Positions 1-6,489 of a DNA stretch of 8,898 bases are shown here, piece by piece (position 1 is the stretch's first letter; each line of letters starts with the position of its first letter). The notes beneath the pieces were generated by a model, which made no database searches, was not told where the DNA came from, and saw only the letters and a program-made list of their open reading frames with translations. Source of the DNA: Clostridiales bacterium UBA4717. GTDB taxonomy: Bacteria; Bacillota; Clostridia; Oscillospirales; CAG-272. Where the stretch lies: positions 1 through 8,898 of the forward strand of contig DHJP01000103.1 of NCBI GenBank assembly GCA_002404395.1, written 5' to 3'. Position numbers and translations under genes: made by a program.

Positions 1-7
1 TATAATG

Positions 8-36
8 TATATACCATAACTTGCGAGAGATTGCAA
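8..36 (-). promoter_or_regulatory. Possible promoter reading off the left edge
   Basis: On the minus strand TTGCAA (positions 36-31) is followed 17 bases later by TATATA (13-8), a possible -35/-10 pair with four of six matches in each box. Transcription would start at about position 1 and serve a gene beyond the left edge. The -35 lies inside an inverted repeat (18-39), which could be an operator or chance. AT-rich intergenic DNA produces such matches easily, so this is tentative. Confidence 0.22.
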
Positions 37-39
37 GTT
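18..39. repeat. 7-bp inverted repeat
   Basis: AACTTGC at 18-24 and its complement GCAAGTT at 33-39 can form a 7-bp hairpin with an 8-base loop. No T-run follows on either strand, so it is not a typical intrinsic terminator. Its AACTTG/CAAGTT core recurs in the longer inverted repeat at 96-126, so arms of the two elements could also pair with each other. It lies in the non-coding stretch left of the acetyltransferase gene. Confidence 0.5.
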
Positions 40-95
40 CTATATTCTGCCAAAAAGTGCCGGGGAAATTATTTTGAGAAAGTTTTTGTGCTTCC

Positions 96-126
96 CAATC
101 AAGTTATCACTTTGCAAACTTGATTG
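96..126 (-). terminator. 10-bp inverted repeat just after the GNAT gene
   Basis: CAATCAAGTT (96-105) and AACTTGATTG (117-126) form a perfect 10-bp stem with an 11-base loop, starting 8 bases past the stop codon of the acetyltransferase gene. Its place at a gene end suggests a transcript-end hairpin. The minus strand continues GGGAAGCAC with no U-tract, so intrinsic termination is unproven; it could instead stabilise a 3' end. The stem is seen directly and the function is inferred. Confidence 0.4.
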
Positions 127-134
127 CAACCATA

Positions 135-617
135 TTATAGCTCGTGATAGTAAGGACAGATATTTTCATAACTGCCATCTTTCATGCGGAATCCTTTCGG
201 TATCGTTCCGAGCTGAACGAATCCGAGCCTCTCATACAAATGTCTGGCATGAACATTGTTCTCGACAACCGCGTTAAACTGCAATATGCCGAATCCGTGC
301 TTTTTGGCTTGTTCAAGGCAATCCAATACTAACTTCTCACCGATGTGTTTTCCGCGGCAGTCACTATCGACCGCATAGCTTGCGTTTGATATACGGTCCA
401 ATCTTCCGGCGTAATTAGGATGCAGTATGTATAACCCTACAACAGCGCCGTCATCGTTCTCCGCAACGCCGCAATAGCTTTGCGCCGCAAAAAATTCCTT
501 TCCGCTCTTTTCATCCAAATATTCCTCTTGCGGAAAAGCAACGCCTTCTTCTACGACCTTATTCCATATTTTAATCATTGATGAAACGTCGCTCTCATTA
601 TACTCTCTGATTTTCAT
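135..617 (-). CDS. GNAT family N-acetyltransferase
   Basis: This 160-residue protein belongs to the GCN5-related acetyltransferases, which move an acetyl group from acetyl-CoA to an amine. The N-terminus MKIREYNESD is typical of the family. The acetyl-CoA pyrophosphate loop (motif A, R/Q-x-x-G-x-G/A) appears as RGKHIG at residues 88-93, and the C-terminal motif B as HLYERLGFVQLGTIP at 126-140. The LYERLGF pattern resembles phosphinothricin-type and other small-molecule acetyltransferases, but the substrate cannot be read from sequence. An in-frame ATG lies 24 bases upstream at 641. I prefer 617 because the protein then starts where family members usually do, a GGGAG Shine-Dalgarno lies 11 bases upstream, and a candidate promoter would place the transcript start at about 642. 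The gene follows recD2 by about 80 bases. Confidence 0.88.
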   Translation of the reverse strand: MKIREYNESDVSSMIKIWNKVVEEGVAFPQEEYLDEKSGKEFFAAQSYCGVAENDDGAVVGLYILHPNYAGRLDRISNASYAVDSDCRGKHIGEKLVLDCLEQAKKHGFGILQFNAVVENNVHARHLYERLGFVQLGTIPKGFRMKDGSYENICPYYHEL

Positions 618-648
618 ACCTGAATTTTCTCCCAAACCCATCCAACTT

Positions 649-676
649 ATTCTATCCCTTTGATGCGCCCGTACAA
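649..676 (-). promoter_or_regulatory. Candidate promoter of the GNAT gene
   Basis: On the minus strand TTGTAC (676-671) and TAGAAT (654-649) are separated by 16 bases and resemble sigma-A -35 and -10 boxes (four and five of six matches). The predicted start, near 642, would leave the upstream ATG at 641 without a leader, which supports translation from 617. The acetyltransferase may therefore be transcribed independently of recD2, although read-through remains possible since I see no terminator after recD2. Confidence 0.38.
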
Positions 677-698
677 GGAACGCTATTCACAAAAACAC

Positions 699-2978
699 TC
701 AAAAACGTTCCGCTCCGCATACCCTAGCGGAACCGCTTTCGTCATCATCCCCGATCAGCTTCGCAAGTCCTGTATATCTCACACTGCGGCGATCGTTTTT
801 TACCATCGCCGCCACCGTTTCTTCACGCCCGACAAGTATTACCATTTCCTGAGCACGCGTGATCGCCGTATAAAGCAGATTTCTTGTCATAAGCATCGGG
901 GCGGCACTGCCGAGCGGCAATATTACGATCGGATATTCACTGCCCTGACTTTTGTGGACCGTAATCGCGTATGAATGGTCAAGCTCATCAAGCTTGTCAA
1001 ACCCATACACCACTATCCGCTCGTCAAAGTTAATTATCATCGTCTCTTCAAGCGTGTTGATGCTCTCTATCCTGCCAATGTCACCGTTGAAAATTCCGCT
1101 GCCCTCACCGCCGTTTTTCTCCCATTCAAGCTCATAGTCATTTTTGATCTGCATTACACGGTCGCCCTCGCGGAATATTACACCGTGACTTTTATGCTCT
1201 CGCTTAGTGCTGTCTGCCGGATTCAGCCGTGATTGCAAAGTTCGGTTCAACTCGTCACAACCGGCGCTTCCTTTTTTGGATGGTGAGATCACCTGCAGCT
1301 TCTGCCTTATAGCTTCGCCGTAGGTTTTCGGAAGCCTTGAATCGCACAGTTCGGCGACCGTCTGTGCGATCTGTACATCATTTTTCCGTGCAAGGAAAAA
1401 GAAATCGCGATCGCGCACTTTAAGCTCCGGCAGTTCGCCGCGCAGTATCGCGTGTGCATTCGTGACGATCAGACTTTCTTTTGCCTGCCTGAAAATCTCA
1501 TTCAGACAAACCGTACAGAATCTTCTGCTCTCGATCAGATCGGCAAGTACATTGCCTGCACCCACTGACGGCAATTGGTTTGAATCGCCTATCAGCATCA
1601 GCCGCGCTCCCGGCTTGATCGCCCGAAGCAGAGCGTAAAACAGATTTATGTCTATCATCGACGCTTCATCAATGATCACCGCGTCGTACTCAAGCAGATC
1701 GTTTTCGTTTTTGCGGAAAGTGAGCGACTCCCCCTCCGCCTTTTCGCTTTCAAGCAATCGGTGTATCGTGCGCGCCTCTACTCCGGTCGCCTCCGACATT
1801 CGTTTGGCGGCGCGTCCGGTCGGCGCGGCAAGACAGACCCTTAAGCCGATATCGCCGAATATACGTATTGCCGCCTTGATCACCGTAGTCTTTCCCGTTC
1901 CGGGACCGCCGGTAAGTATCATCACACCGTGATTCGCCGCACTTGCGATCGCTTTGCGTTGCATTTCTGCGTAGGTAATATTGCTCTCAAGCTCGGTACG
2001 CTCGATAAACAGTCTTACGTCATAATCGGAAAAGGTCGTACAAACACGGTCAAGCAGTTTGAGCTTGTCCGAGCAGAATTTTTCCGCACGGAAAAATTCC
2101 GGCGTGTATACTGCACGCTTACCGTCAATCTCGATACAGATAAGCTTTCCATCGTTTATCATCGAATCAAGTTCCGCGCAGAGCTTTTGCTTTTCCGCTT
2201 CGGTGTCCGCATGACCGTCCGCTTTCTGTGACAACAGCTCATACGCACCGTTTGCAAGCAGTTCATAAGGCAGATACGTGTATCCGTTGCGCGCAGCGTT
2301 ATAGTTCAGAAGATAGATAAATCCGCTGCGTATCCTGAACGGCGAGTCGTATTCCACCCCGAGCGCCGCCGCAAGCCGATCGCATTTTTCAAAGCCGATA
2401 CCGTTTAATTCCTCGCATAGAATATAGGGGTTTTCGCGCAACAGTTCAACAGCTCTCCCCTTGTATTTTTGAAATATCTTCATCGCGACTGTTGCTGACA
2501 GCTCACCGCGCCCAAGCAGCATAATGTTGCGAACGCCGAACTGTTCTTTAAAGGAACTTGAGATTTCCGCCGCTTTTTTCGGTGAGATCCCCGGTATCTC
2601 GGCAAGCCATTCGGGATGGTTTTCGATAATATCAAAGCTGTCAGAGCCGTATTTGCCGACTATACGCACCGCAGTCTTCGGTCCGATCCCCTTTACAGAG
2701 CCGCTCGAAAGATAACGGAGAATATCCCCTTCCTCCGAGGGCAGGGTGCGGTCGAAATACTCGACCGCAAATTGCTTGCCGAAAGTCTGGTGATTCACAA
2801 AACGTCCGGCAAGCATCACCGTATCGCCTTCATTGACATACGGCATTATCCCGACCGCGGTGATCAGCTCACCGCTTTCATTAAAAATATCAATGACGGT
2901 GTAGCCGTTCTCGCTATTCTTGAAAACAATTTGTTCGACCGTGCCCACAAGCTCGGTCAGCGCCTCTTTCTCCGCCAT
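699..2978 (-). CDS. recD2: RecD2 (YrrC-type) SF1B DNA helicase
   Basis: This 759-residue protein is a RecD2-type helicase, a 5'-3' DNA motor found in bacteria independently of RecBCD and linked to DNA repair and replication-fork maintenance. The first 350 residues carry the RecD2-specific N-terminal region with helix-hairpin-helix-like segments (VKGIGPKTAVRIVGKYG at 95-111, LAEIPGISPKKAAEI at 125-139, and around 191-203). The motor follows: Walker A GGPGTGKTT 357-365, motif Ia LAAPTGRAAKR 383-393, Walker B IIDEAS 435-440, motif III GDSNQLP 464-470, FRQ at 496-498, motif V with TVHKSQGSE 673-681, and motif VI YTAITRAQ 703-710. All catalytic motifs look intact and the length is normal for the family. 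The ATG at 2978 gives the expected N-terminus, but its ribosome binding site is only a weak purine run. It starts 43 bases after the small membrane protein gene, probably as one transcript. Confidence 0.96.
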   Translation of the reverse strand: MAEKEALTELVGTVEQIVFKNSENGYTVIDIFNESGELITAVGIMPYVNEGDTVMLAGRFVNHQTFGKQFAVEYFDRTLPSEEGDILRYLSSGSVKGIGPKTAVRIVGKYGSDSFDIIENHPEWLAEIPGISPKKAAEISSSFKEQFGVRNIMLLGRGELSATVAMKIFQKYKGRAVELLRENPYILCEELNGIGFEKCDRLAAALGVEYDSPFRIRSGFIYLLNYNAARNGYTYLPYELLANGAYELLSQKADGHADTEAEKQKLCAELDSMINDGKLICIEIDGKRAVYTPEFFRAEKFCSDKLKLLDRVCTTFSDYDVRLFIERTELESNITYAEMQRKAIASAANHGVMILTGGPGTGKTTVIKAAIRIFGDIGLRVCLAAPTGRAAKRMSEATGVEARTIHRLLESEKAEGESLTFRKNENDLLEYDAVIIDEASMIDINLFYALLRAIKPGARLMLIGDSNQLPSVGAGNVLADLIESRRFCTVCLNEIFRQAKESLIVTNAHAILRGELPELKVRDRDFFFLARKNDVQIAQTVAELCDSRLPKTYGEAIRQKLQVISPSKKGSAGCDELNRTLQSRLNPADSTKREHKSHGVIFREGDRVMQIKNDYELEWEKNGGEGSGIFNGDIGRIESINTLEETMIINFDERIVVYGFDKLDELDHSYAITVHKSQGSEYPIVILPLGSAAPMLMTRNLLYTAITRAQEMVILVGREETVAAMVKNDRRSVRYTGLAKLIGDDDESGSARVCGAERF

Positions 2979-3021
2979 CTTTTTCTCTTTCAGCTTTATT
3001 TTCCTGTGTCCGCGAAATTTC

Positions 3022-3348
3022 TTATTCTTCTCCGCCGCTTATATTTACGCCGCTCTGAGTTCCGTCGTCCGATGCTTCATCGTCCGACTCTTCCGTGCCG
3101 CCCTGAGTTTCGTCTATCATAATAATGCGGCGGCAAGCGAACAGCTCGCGCGAAAGGCGCTCGGCATACATGAGCCTCAGCTCCTTCTCTTCCGGCTCGT
3201 CATCCCGACCGCAAATCACGGCAAGGCAAACGCCCTCACGCGTTTTGCGTGAAAACACGAGATGTATCACCAAAATACGCACGGCTGAATATACGCCGAA
3301 AACAATGAAAACTGCGGCGAGTATCTCAATAAATGTACTGACAGTCAT
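3022..3348 (-). CDS. Small single-pass membrane protein, unknown function
   Basis: I do not recognise a named family. The 108-residue protein starts MTVSTFIEIL and has one strong hydrophobic segment at about residues 4-29. A basic junction (SRKTR) follows, suggesting a cytoplasmic C-terminal part. That part (about 35-85) alternates hydrophobic and charged stretches, and the last 25 residues are very acidic and low-complexity (EESDDEASDDG). An in-frame ATG at 3453 would add 35 residues, but I choose 3348 because GGAGAG lies 6 bases before it, the protein then begins at the membrane helix, and the upstream part would cover several inverted repeats. It sits 43 bases before recD2 and is probably co-transcribed with it. 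That hints at, but does not prove, a shared role. Confidence 0.75.
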   Translation of the reverse strand: MTVSTFIEILAAVFIVFGVYSAVRILVIHLVFSRKTREGVCLAVICGRDDEPEEKELRLMYAERLSRELFACRRIIMIDETQGGTEESDDEASDDGTQSGVNISGGEE

Positions 3349-3360
3349 ATTTCTCTCCGT

Positions 3361-3456
3361 GTCGGCGAAGCCGACCCTGTTGAGTCGATACAGCAAGTGT
3401 ACCGAGCCAAATCGAAGCGCGGCGTGAATTGTCGGGAATATTTGCATTATCACGCC
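3361..3456. repeat. Two inverted repeats in the upstream leader
   Basis: GTCGGC-GAA-GCCGAC at 3361-3375 is a perfect 6-bp hairpin with a GAA loop, a few bases upstream of the Shine-Dalgarno of the small membrane protein gene. Further out, GGCGTGA (3421-3427) and TCACGCC (3450-3456) form a 7-bp stem with a 22-base loop. If the transcript starts upstream, both would be in its 5' leader and the first could affect ribosome access. No T-runs follow them. Confidence 0.45.
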
Positions 3457-3464
3457 GGTTTAGG

Positions 3465-3499
3465 GCGGATGCCGCGTTAGTGTGCGCACCGGCATCCGC
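3465..3499. repeat. 10-bp GC-rich inverted repeat between metK and the next gene
   Basis: GCGGATGCCG (3465-3474) and CGGCATCCGC (3490-3499) are perfectly complementary 10-bp arms. The 15-base loop itself contains the palindrome GTGCGCAC (3482-3489). It is the strongest stem in this intergenic region, about 105 bases past the metK stop. Neither strand has a T-run after it, so it is not a classical intrinsic terminator. It could be a 3' stabilising hairpin, a protein-binding palindrome or a dispersed repeat. Confidence 0.55.
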
Positions 3500-3542
3500 A
3501 TATACTGTCAGTTTATGCAGTTTCATGACGCAATGCTTAAGC

Positions 3543-3560
3543 AAAAGCTCAAACTTTGAG
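3543..3560 (-). terminator. Weak terminator candidate after metK
   Basis: On the minus strand CTCAAAGTTTGAG (3560-3548) is a 13-base palindrome followed by CTTTTGCTT. It lies 46 bases past the metK stop codon and resembles a short intrinsic terminator. The stem is AT-rich and the U-run only four bases, so termination would be weak; some metK transcripts might continue into the membrane protein and recD2 genes. Confidence 0.3.
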
Positions 3561-3605
3561 TCGAAAATCAGAAACAGTCTTATAATTCAATATGAGCTAA
3601 GCCGC

Positions 3606-4784
3606 TTACTTAAGCAGTTTTTTAAGCTCCGCCGCAAGATCGGTCGCTTCCCACGGAACACGCAGATCCTCGCGTCCCATGTGTCCGTATGCCGCAAGCT
3701 CACTGTAGATCGGACGGCGGAGATCGAAACGCTTGATAATAGCCGCCGGTCTGAGATCGACAAGCTCGTTTACCGCACCCGAAATAATGCTTTCATCAAC
3801 CTTGCCTGTGCCGAAGGTATCAACCATAACCGATACCGGCTTTGCGACTCCGATCGCATAAGCGATCTGTACCTCGCACTTGTCGGCAAGACCGGCTGCC
3901 ACAATATTTTTGGCAACGTAACGCGCCGCATAAGAGGCACTGCGGTCAACCTTAGTCGGATCCTTACCCGAGAAAGCGCCGCCGCCGTGGCGCGAATATC
4001 CGCCGTAGGTATCAACGATGATCTTGCGCCCGGTCAGTCCGCTGTCGCCGTTCGGACCGCCTATTACAAATCTTCCGGTCGGATTAACGTAAATCTTTGT
4101 GTCGCTGTCCATAAGCGCACCGGGGATCACCGGCTTTATCACCTTTTCAATAATATCACGACGGATCACTTCAAGCGGGGTATCCTCGTCATGCTGAGTC
4201 GACACCACAAGCGTGTCCACCCTGACCGGTTTACCGTCATCATATTCCACCGTAACCTGAGTCTTGCCGTCGGGTCTGAGATAAGCAAGCGTGCCGTTCT
4301 TTCTGACCTCAGTAAGCTTTTTGGCAAGCGCATGCGCAAGCGAGATCGGAAGCGGCATCAACTCGGAAGTTTCGTTGCAGGCATAACCGAACATAAGTCC
4401 CTGATCGCCTGCGCCCGTGTCAAGTCCGTCGCTCATTTCGCCGTTTTTGGCTTCAAGCGACTTGTCCACGCCGAGCGCGATGTCAGGCGACTGCGAGTGG
4501 ATCGAGTTAATAACCGCGCAGGTATTGCAGTCAAAACCGTATTCAGACTTGGTATAACCGATCTTACGCACCGTGTCACGGACGATCTCACCGAAATCAA
4601 CATATGCATTTGTGGTGATCTCACCGAGGATCATGATAAGACCGGTAGTTGTGCAGGTTTCGCAAGCCACACGTGACATCGGATCTTTTTCAAGAAGCGC
4701 ATCAAGAATCGCGTCGGAAATTTTGTCGCAAATTTTGTCGGGATGACCTTCAGTCACAGATTCGGAAGTAAAAAGTTTTTTCAT
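3606..4784 (-). CDS. metK: S-adenosylmethionine synthetase (methionine adenosyltransferase)
   Basis: MetK makes S-adenosylmethionine from methionine and ATP, releasing phosphate and pyrophosphate. The 392-residue length is typical. Diagnostic motifs are present in order: the N-terminal [13 protein letters not shown] with GHPDK at 13-17, signature 1 [12 protein letters not shown] at 124-135, and the glycine-rich signature 2 GGGAFSGKD at 267-275, followed by [14 protein letters not shown]. The C-terminal region with IGVAKPVS and GHMGRED is also conserved, so all three repeats of the fold appear complete. The start is firm: GAGAGG lies 5 bases before the ATG and the N-terminus fits the family. 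The gene is alone in its transcription unit, behind a consensus promoter and a SAM-I riboswitch, so its product should repress its own synthesis. Confidence 0.98.
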   Translation of the reverse strand: MKKLFTSESVTEGHPDKICDKISDAILDALLEKDPMSRVACETCTTTGLIMILGEITTNAYVDFGEIVRDTVRKIGYTKSEYGFDCNTCAVINSIHSQSPDIALGVDKSLEAKNGEMSDGLDTGAGDQGLMFGYACNETSELMPLPISLAHALAKKLTEVRKNGTLAYLRPDGKTQVTVEYDDGKPVRVDTLVVSTQHDEDTPLEVIRRDIIEKVIKPVIPGALMDSDTKIYVNPTGRFVIGGPNGDSGLTGRKIIVDTYGGYSRHGGGAFSGKDPTKVDRSASYAARYVAKNIVAAGLADKCEVQIAYAIGVAKPVSVMVDTFGTGKVDESIISGAVNELVDLRPAAIIKRFDLRRPIYSELAAYGHMGREDLRVPWEATDLAAELKKLLK

Positions 4785-4797
4785 AATAACCTCTCAC

Positions 4798-4812
4798 ACC
4801 GCCGCAGGCGGT
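4798..4812 (-). other. GC-rich hairpin just upstream of the metK Shine-Dalgarno
   Basis: ACCGCC (4798-4803) and GGCGGT (4807-4812) form a 6-bp stem with a three-base loop, 2 bases upstream of the GAGAGG ribosome binding site. It does not cover the binding site, so it might insulate it or block ribosome scanning from upstream. There is no T-run after it, so it is not a second terminator. The stem is visible; any effect on metK translation is inference. Confidence 0.4.
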
Positions 4813-4901
4813 TCACAAAATAATCGGCAGTTTTCGAGAACGGGCTTTGTCCCGCGCGTAAAAACCAAATTTGAAAATCTGAATACCGTTTCGGTCGCGA
4901 T

Positions 4902-4931
4902 AAGAAAAGCACTCTCAAATTTTGAGAGTGC
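4902..4931 (-). terminator. SAM riboswitch expression platform (terminator)
   Basis: Positions 4931-4909 on the minus strand read as a near-perfect palindrome, arms GCACTCTCAAA and TTTGAGAGTGC around one central base, followed by TTTTCTT. This is an intrinsic terminator 15 bases after the SAM aptamer. Its 5' arm ACTCTCA (4929-4923) is complementary over 7 bases to TGAGAGT (4954-4948) in the 3' strand of aptamer helix P1. Without SAM that pairing would form an antiterminator; with SAM, P1 keeps that strand and the terminator folds. Confidence 0.9.
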
Positions 4932-4945
4932 CGAGTTACTTAAAT

Positions 4946-5041
4946 ATACTCTCATCTCTCAGGAATTGGCACCTTACAAACTTGGTCTGCAGGTTGCCGG
5001 GCTTCACAGGGCCAGTCCCTCCGCCACTCTTGATAAGATAT
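4946..5041 (-). promoter_or_regulatory. SAM-I (S-box) riboswitch aptamer
   Basis: Read on the minus strand, this roughly 96-base element has the conserved S-box blocks in order: CTTATCAAGAG, GGCGGAGGGACTGGCCC, TGAAGCCCGGCAACC, AAGGTGCCAATTCC and GAGAGATGAGAG. Helix P1 forms from ATATCTTATC (5041-5032) and GATGAGAGTAT (4956-4946) with one bulged base. The class binds S-adenosylmethionine and switches off methionine and SAM genes. Here it precedes metK, with a terminator directly downstream, so control is by premature transcription termination. Family identity is secure from the conserved core; ligand response is inferred from the class. Confidence 0.96.
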
Positions 5042-5062
5042 TCGATTATCAAACCAAAAGAT

Positions 5063-5091
5063 ATTGTATCACATTTTAGCTTAAAGTGCAA
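5063..5091 (-). promoter_or_regulatory. metK promoter (extended -10)
   Basis: On the minus strand TTGCAC (5091-5086) and TACAAT (5068-5063) are exactly 17 bases apart, and TGA directly before the -10 makes it an extended -10 element. The start should fall near 5055, about 15 bases before riboswitch helix P1. It sits between the lgt stop codon (5115) and the riboswitch, so metK has its own strong promoter limited by SAM-dependent termination. Confidence 0.85.
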
Positions 5092-5114
5092 TAGTGTTCA
5101 TTAAAATTTAAAAA

Positions 5115-5930
5115 TCAGCGTGTATACTCAGGCTTTCGCAGTTCGTGCGAAGCTTCATCAATGTCAGGTTTGGGCTTAAAAAACAATATAAGAGAAATTA
5201 CGACCGTAATCACGCTTATTATCTGCGAGGTTGAAAATACACCGATAAAACCGCGGATCGCGTCTCCGCGCAAATACTCGTCGGAGAATCTCAATATCCC
5301 GTAACAGATCAGATACAGAAAAAACAGCCTGCCGTGTAACTTCTTTTTTGAAAGCAAATATGTCATGACGCCGGCAATAATAAAACACCCGAGCGACTCC
5401 AACAGCTGAACCGGAAAGCGCGACACATCATTGACCTCCGCAACCCAATCGTTACCGTGAGCCGTAAAGCCGATAGCAGACTCAATTCCGTAGCAACAGC
5501 CGCCGAAAAAACAGCCGATACGCGCAATTCCGTGAAACAGCGGTGCGCCGAATGACATAACATCCAAAAAATCCGCCTTTTTAATCGGAACACGCCTGAG
5601 CGCAAGATATCCGATCGCTATACCTCCGAACAGCCCGCCGTAAAAAACCGAGCCTCCGAATATTTTGTATGAAAGCGACGCAAACTCCGAAAAGCTGTTT
5701 ACATTCAGATACTCGTGAAAATATCTGAAATTAGTAAGTGCATATAACAAATGCGAACCGATAAATGCTCCGAGTGTTGCAAAACACAATACTATTACCG
5801 CGTCCGTGTCATCATACCCTCGCCGCTTGACCGCGCGGCAGATAAAGAAACCGGAAATCAACATTCCCGCTATCGCAATAATTGAGTACATTGAGATGGT
5901 TTTTCCTAAAAAATCAAATTTGTTGAACAT
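5115..5930 (-). CDS. lgt: Lgt-family prolipoprotein diacylglyceryl transferase, variant active site
   Basis: Lgt moves diacylglycerol from phosphatidylglycerol onto the lipobox cysteine of prolipoproteins in the cytoplasmic membrane, the first step of lipoprotein maturation. This 271-residue protein has about seven hydrophobic segments and Lgt landmarks: N-terminal MYS (14-16), FGGSVFYGGLFGG (91-103), the signature-like ARIGCFFGGCCYG (136-148), RFPVQLLES (171-179) and RFSDEYLRGD (214-223). The equivalents of the signature arginine (R137) and the late arginine (R221) are present. Two positions differ from the classical enzyme: tyrosine replaces histidine in the FHGG-like motif, and cysteine stands where RIGN has asparagine. 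Clostridial Lgt homologues of this cysteine-rich type exist, so I keep the name but with reduced certainty about activity. GGAG lies 8 bases before the ATG. It follows the terminator of the DUF4190 gene, and no strong promoter of its own is evident. Confidence 0.88.
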   Translation of the reverse strand: MFNKFDFLGKTISMYSIIAIAGMLISGFFICRAVKRRGYDDTDAVIVLCFATLGAFIGSHLLYALTNFRYFHEYLNVNSFSEFASLSYKIFGGSVFYGGLFGGIAIGYLALRRVPIKKADFLDVMSFGAPLFHGIARIGCFFGGCCYGIESAIGFTAHGNDWVAEVNDVSRFPVQLLESLGCFIIAGVMTYLLSKKKLHGRLFFLYLICYGILRFSDEYLRGDAIRGFIGVFSTSQIISVITVVISLILFFKPKPDIDEASHELRKPEYTR

Positions 5931-5973
5931 GGATATTCTCCGAAATTTTTAATTTGCGCCGCTTTAACGACGC

Positions 5974-6004
5974 AAAAAGCGGACTCAGGCAAAGGAGTCC
6001 GCTT
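5974..6004 (-). terminator. Intrinsic terminator after the DUF4190 gene
   Basis: AAGCGGACTC (5977-5986) and GAGTCCGCTT (5995-6004) form a perfect 10-bp stem with an 8-base loop; on the minus strand it runs directly into TTTTT. It begins 40 bases past the stop codon of the small membrane protein gene and 44 bases before the lgt start. It should separate the two transcripts, unless read-through supplies lgt. Confidence 0.9.
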
Positions 6005-6044
6005 AAATTGCTCAGTATCGGTTATACGTGATCAACCGAATTTA

Positions 6045-6374
6045 TCAATAAATGGACGATGCAGCGCAAACGGAAGCTGTGCACGCGAGAGTGCAGATCA
6101 GACCGAGTGCTGCAAACGCAGTACCGATTATTCCCAAAACCATACCGGCAGTTGCCAAACCGGATGCCTTGCCGGTTGCGGCAACCGACATTTTGCGTCC
6201 TTTTATACCAAAGATCAAACCCAAAACTGCGCAAACCGTGGTAAAGTAGCATACAACAGGAATATAGCCGCCGACAATTCCGAGAATGCCGAGCACAAGT
6301 GCGGCAACCGAAAAGCCGTGTCCGTCGTTCACGGGTTGATTCTGAGGCTGTGTGTTAATGTTTTGATTGTCCAT
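6045..6374 (-). CDS. DUF4190-type small membrane protein
   Basis: This 109-residue protein has a polar Asn/Gln-rich N-terminus (residues 1-20), a long hydrophobic region (about 21-57) ending in FGIKGRK, and a second one (about 72-105) beginning GLATAGMVLGIIG. The pattern SVAALVLGILGIVGG, then IFGIKGRK, then SGLATAGMVLG is that of DUF4190 proteins. These are common in Firmicutes and Actinobacteria, and no biochemical function is firmly assigned. Two or three membrane helices are likely, with the Gln/Asn-rich tail on one face. AGGAG lies 9 bases before the ATG. The gene is a single-gene unit with one of the best promoters in the window and its own terminator, so it may be well expressed. Confidence 0.85.
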   Translation of the reverse strand: MDNQNINTQPQNQPVNDGHGFSVAALVLGILGIVGGYIPVVCYFTTVCAVLGLIFGIKGRKMSVAATGKASGLATAGMVLGIIGTAFAALGLICTLACTASVCAASSIY

Positions 6375-6415
6375 AAGTACACGCTCCTATATGTTAATAT
6401 TTTGTTGCTGAATGT

Positions 6416-6444
6416 AGTATAACATATTTCGCAGTTTTTGTCAA
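6416..6444 (-). promoter_or_regulatory. Promoter of the DUF4190 gene
   Basis: On the minus strand a perfect -35 TTGACA (6444-6439) is followed after 17 bases by TATACT (6421-6416), one mismatch from consensus. Transcription should begin near 6409, giving a leader of about 35 bases with AGGAG at its end. This is a strong vegetative (sigma-A) promoter by sequence, and no operator repeat is apparent around it. Confidence 0.88.
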
Positions 6445-6460
6445 CATTTATTGAACAAAG

Positions 6461-6482
6461 AAAAATCCTGTTAAATTAACAG
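6461..6482 (-). terminator. Short terminator after the COG2426 gene
   Basis: On the minus strand CTGTTAATTTAACAG (6482-6468) is a 15-base palindrome, followed one base later by ATTTTTCTTTG. It lies 7 bases past the stop codon of the COG2426 gene and 24 bases before the -35 box of the next promoter. The AT-rich stem makes it a modest terminator for the ribU transcription unit. Confidence 0.6.
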
Positions 6483-6489
6483 CTGTATT

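Noticed and set aside
618..641. Upstream ATG adding eight residues to the GNAT protein
   Set aside because: Its spacing to the nearest G-rich sequence is too long (about 14 bases), the extra residues are not family-like, and the predicted transcript would begin at this point.
2616..3122. Plus-strand open frame (168 codons) opposite the recD2 start
   Set aside because: It is antisense to the conserved N-terminus of RecD2 and to the small membrane protein gene, with no family motifs or start signals.
3326..3544. Minus-strand open frame of 72 codons in the metK-recD2 intergenic region
   Set aside because: No ribosome binding site precedes either ATG, the composition is not protein-like, and it overlaps the better-supported membrane protein start as well as three inverted repeats.
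3429..4676. Long plus-strand open frame (415 codons) opposite metK
   Set aside because: It lies antisense to an unambiguous metK, has no recognisable domain and no ribosome binding site, and its residue make-up (Arg, Asn and His rich) is what a frame opposite a conserved gene produces.
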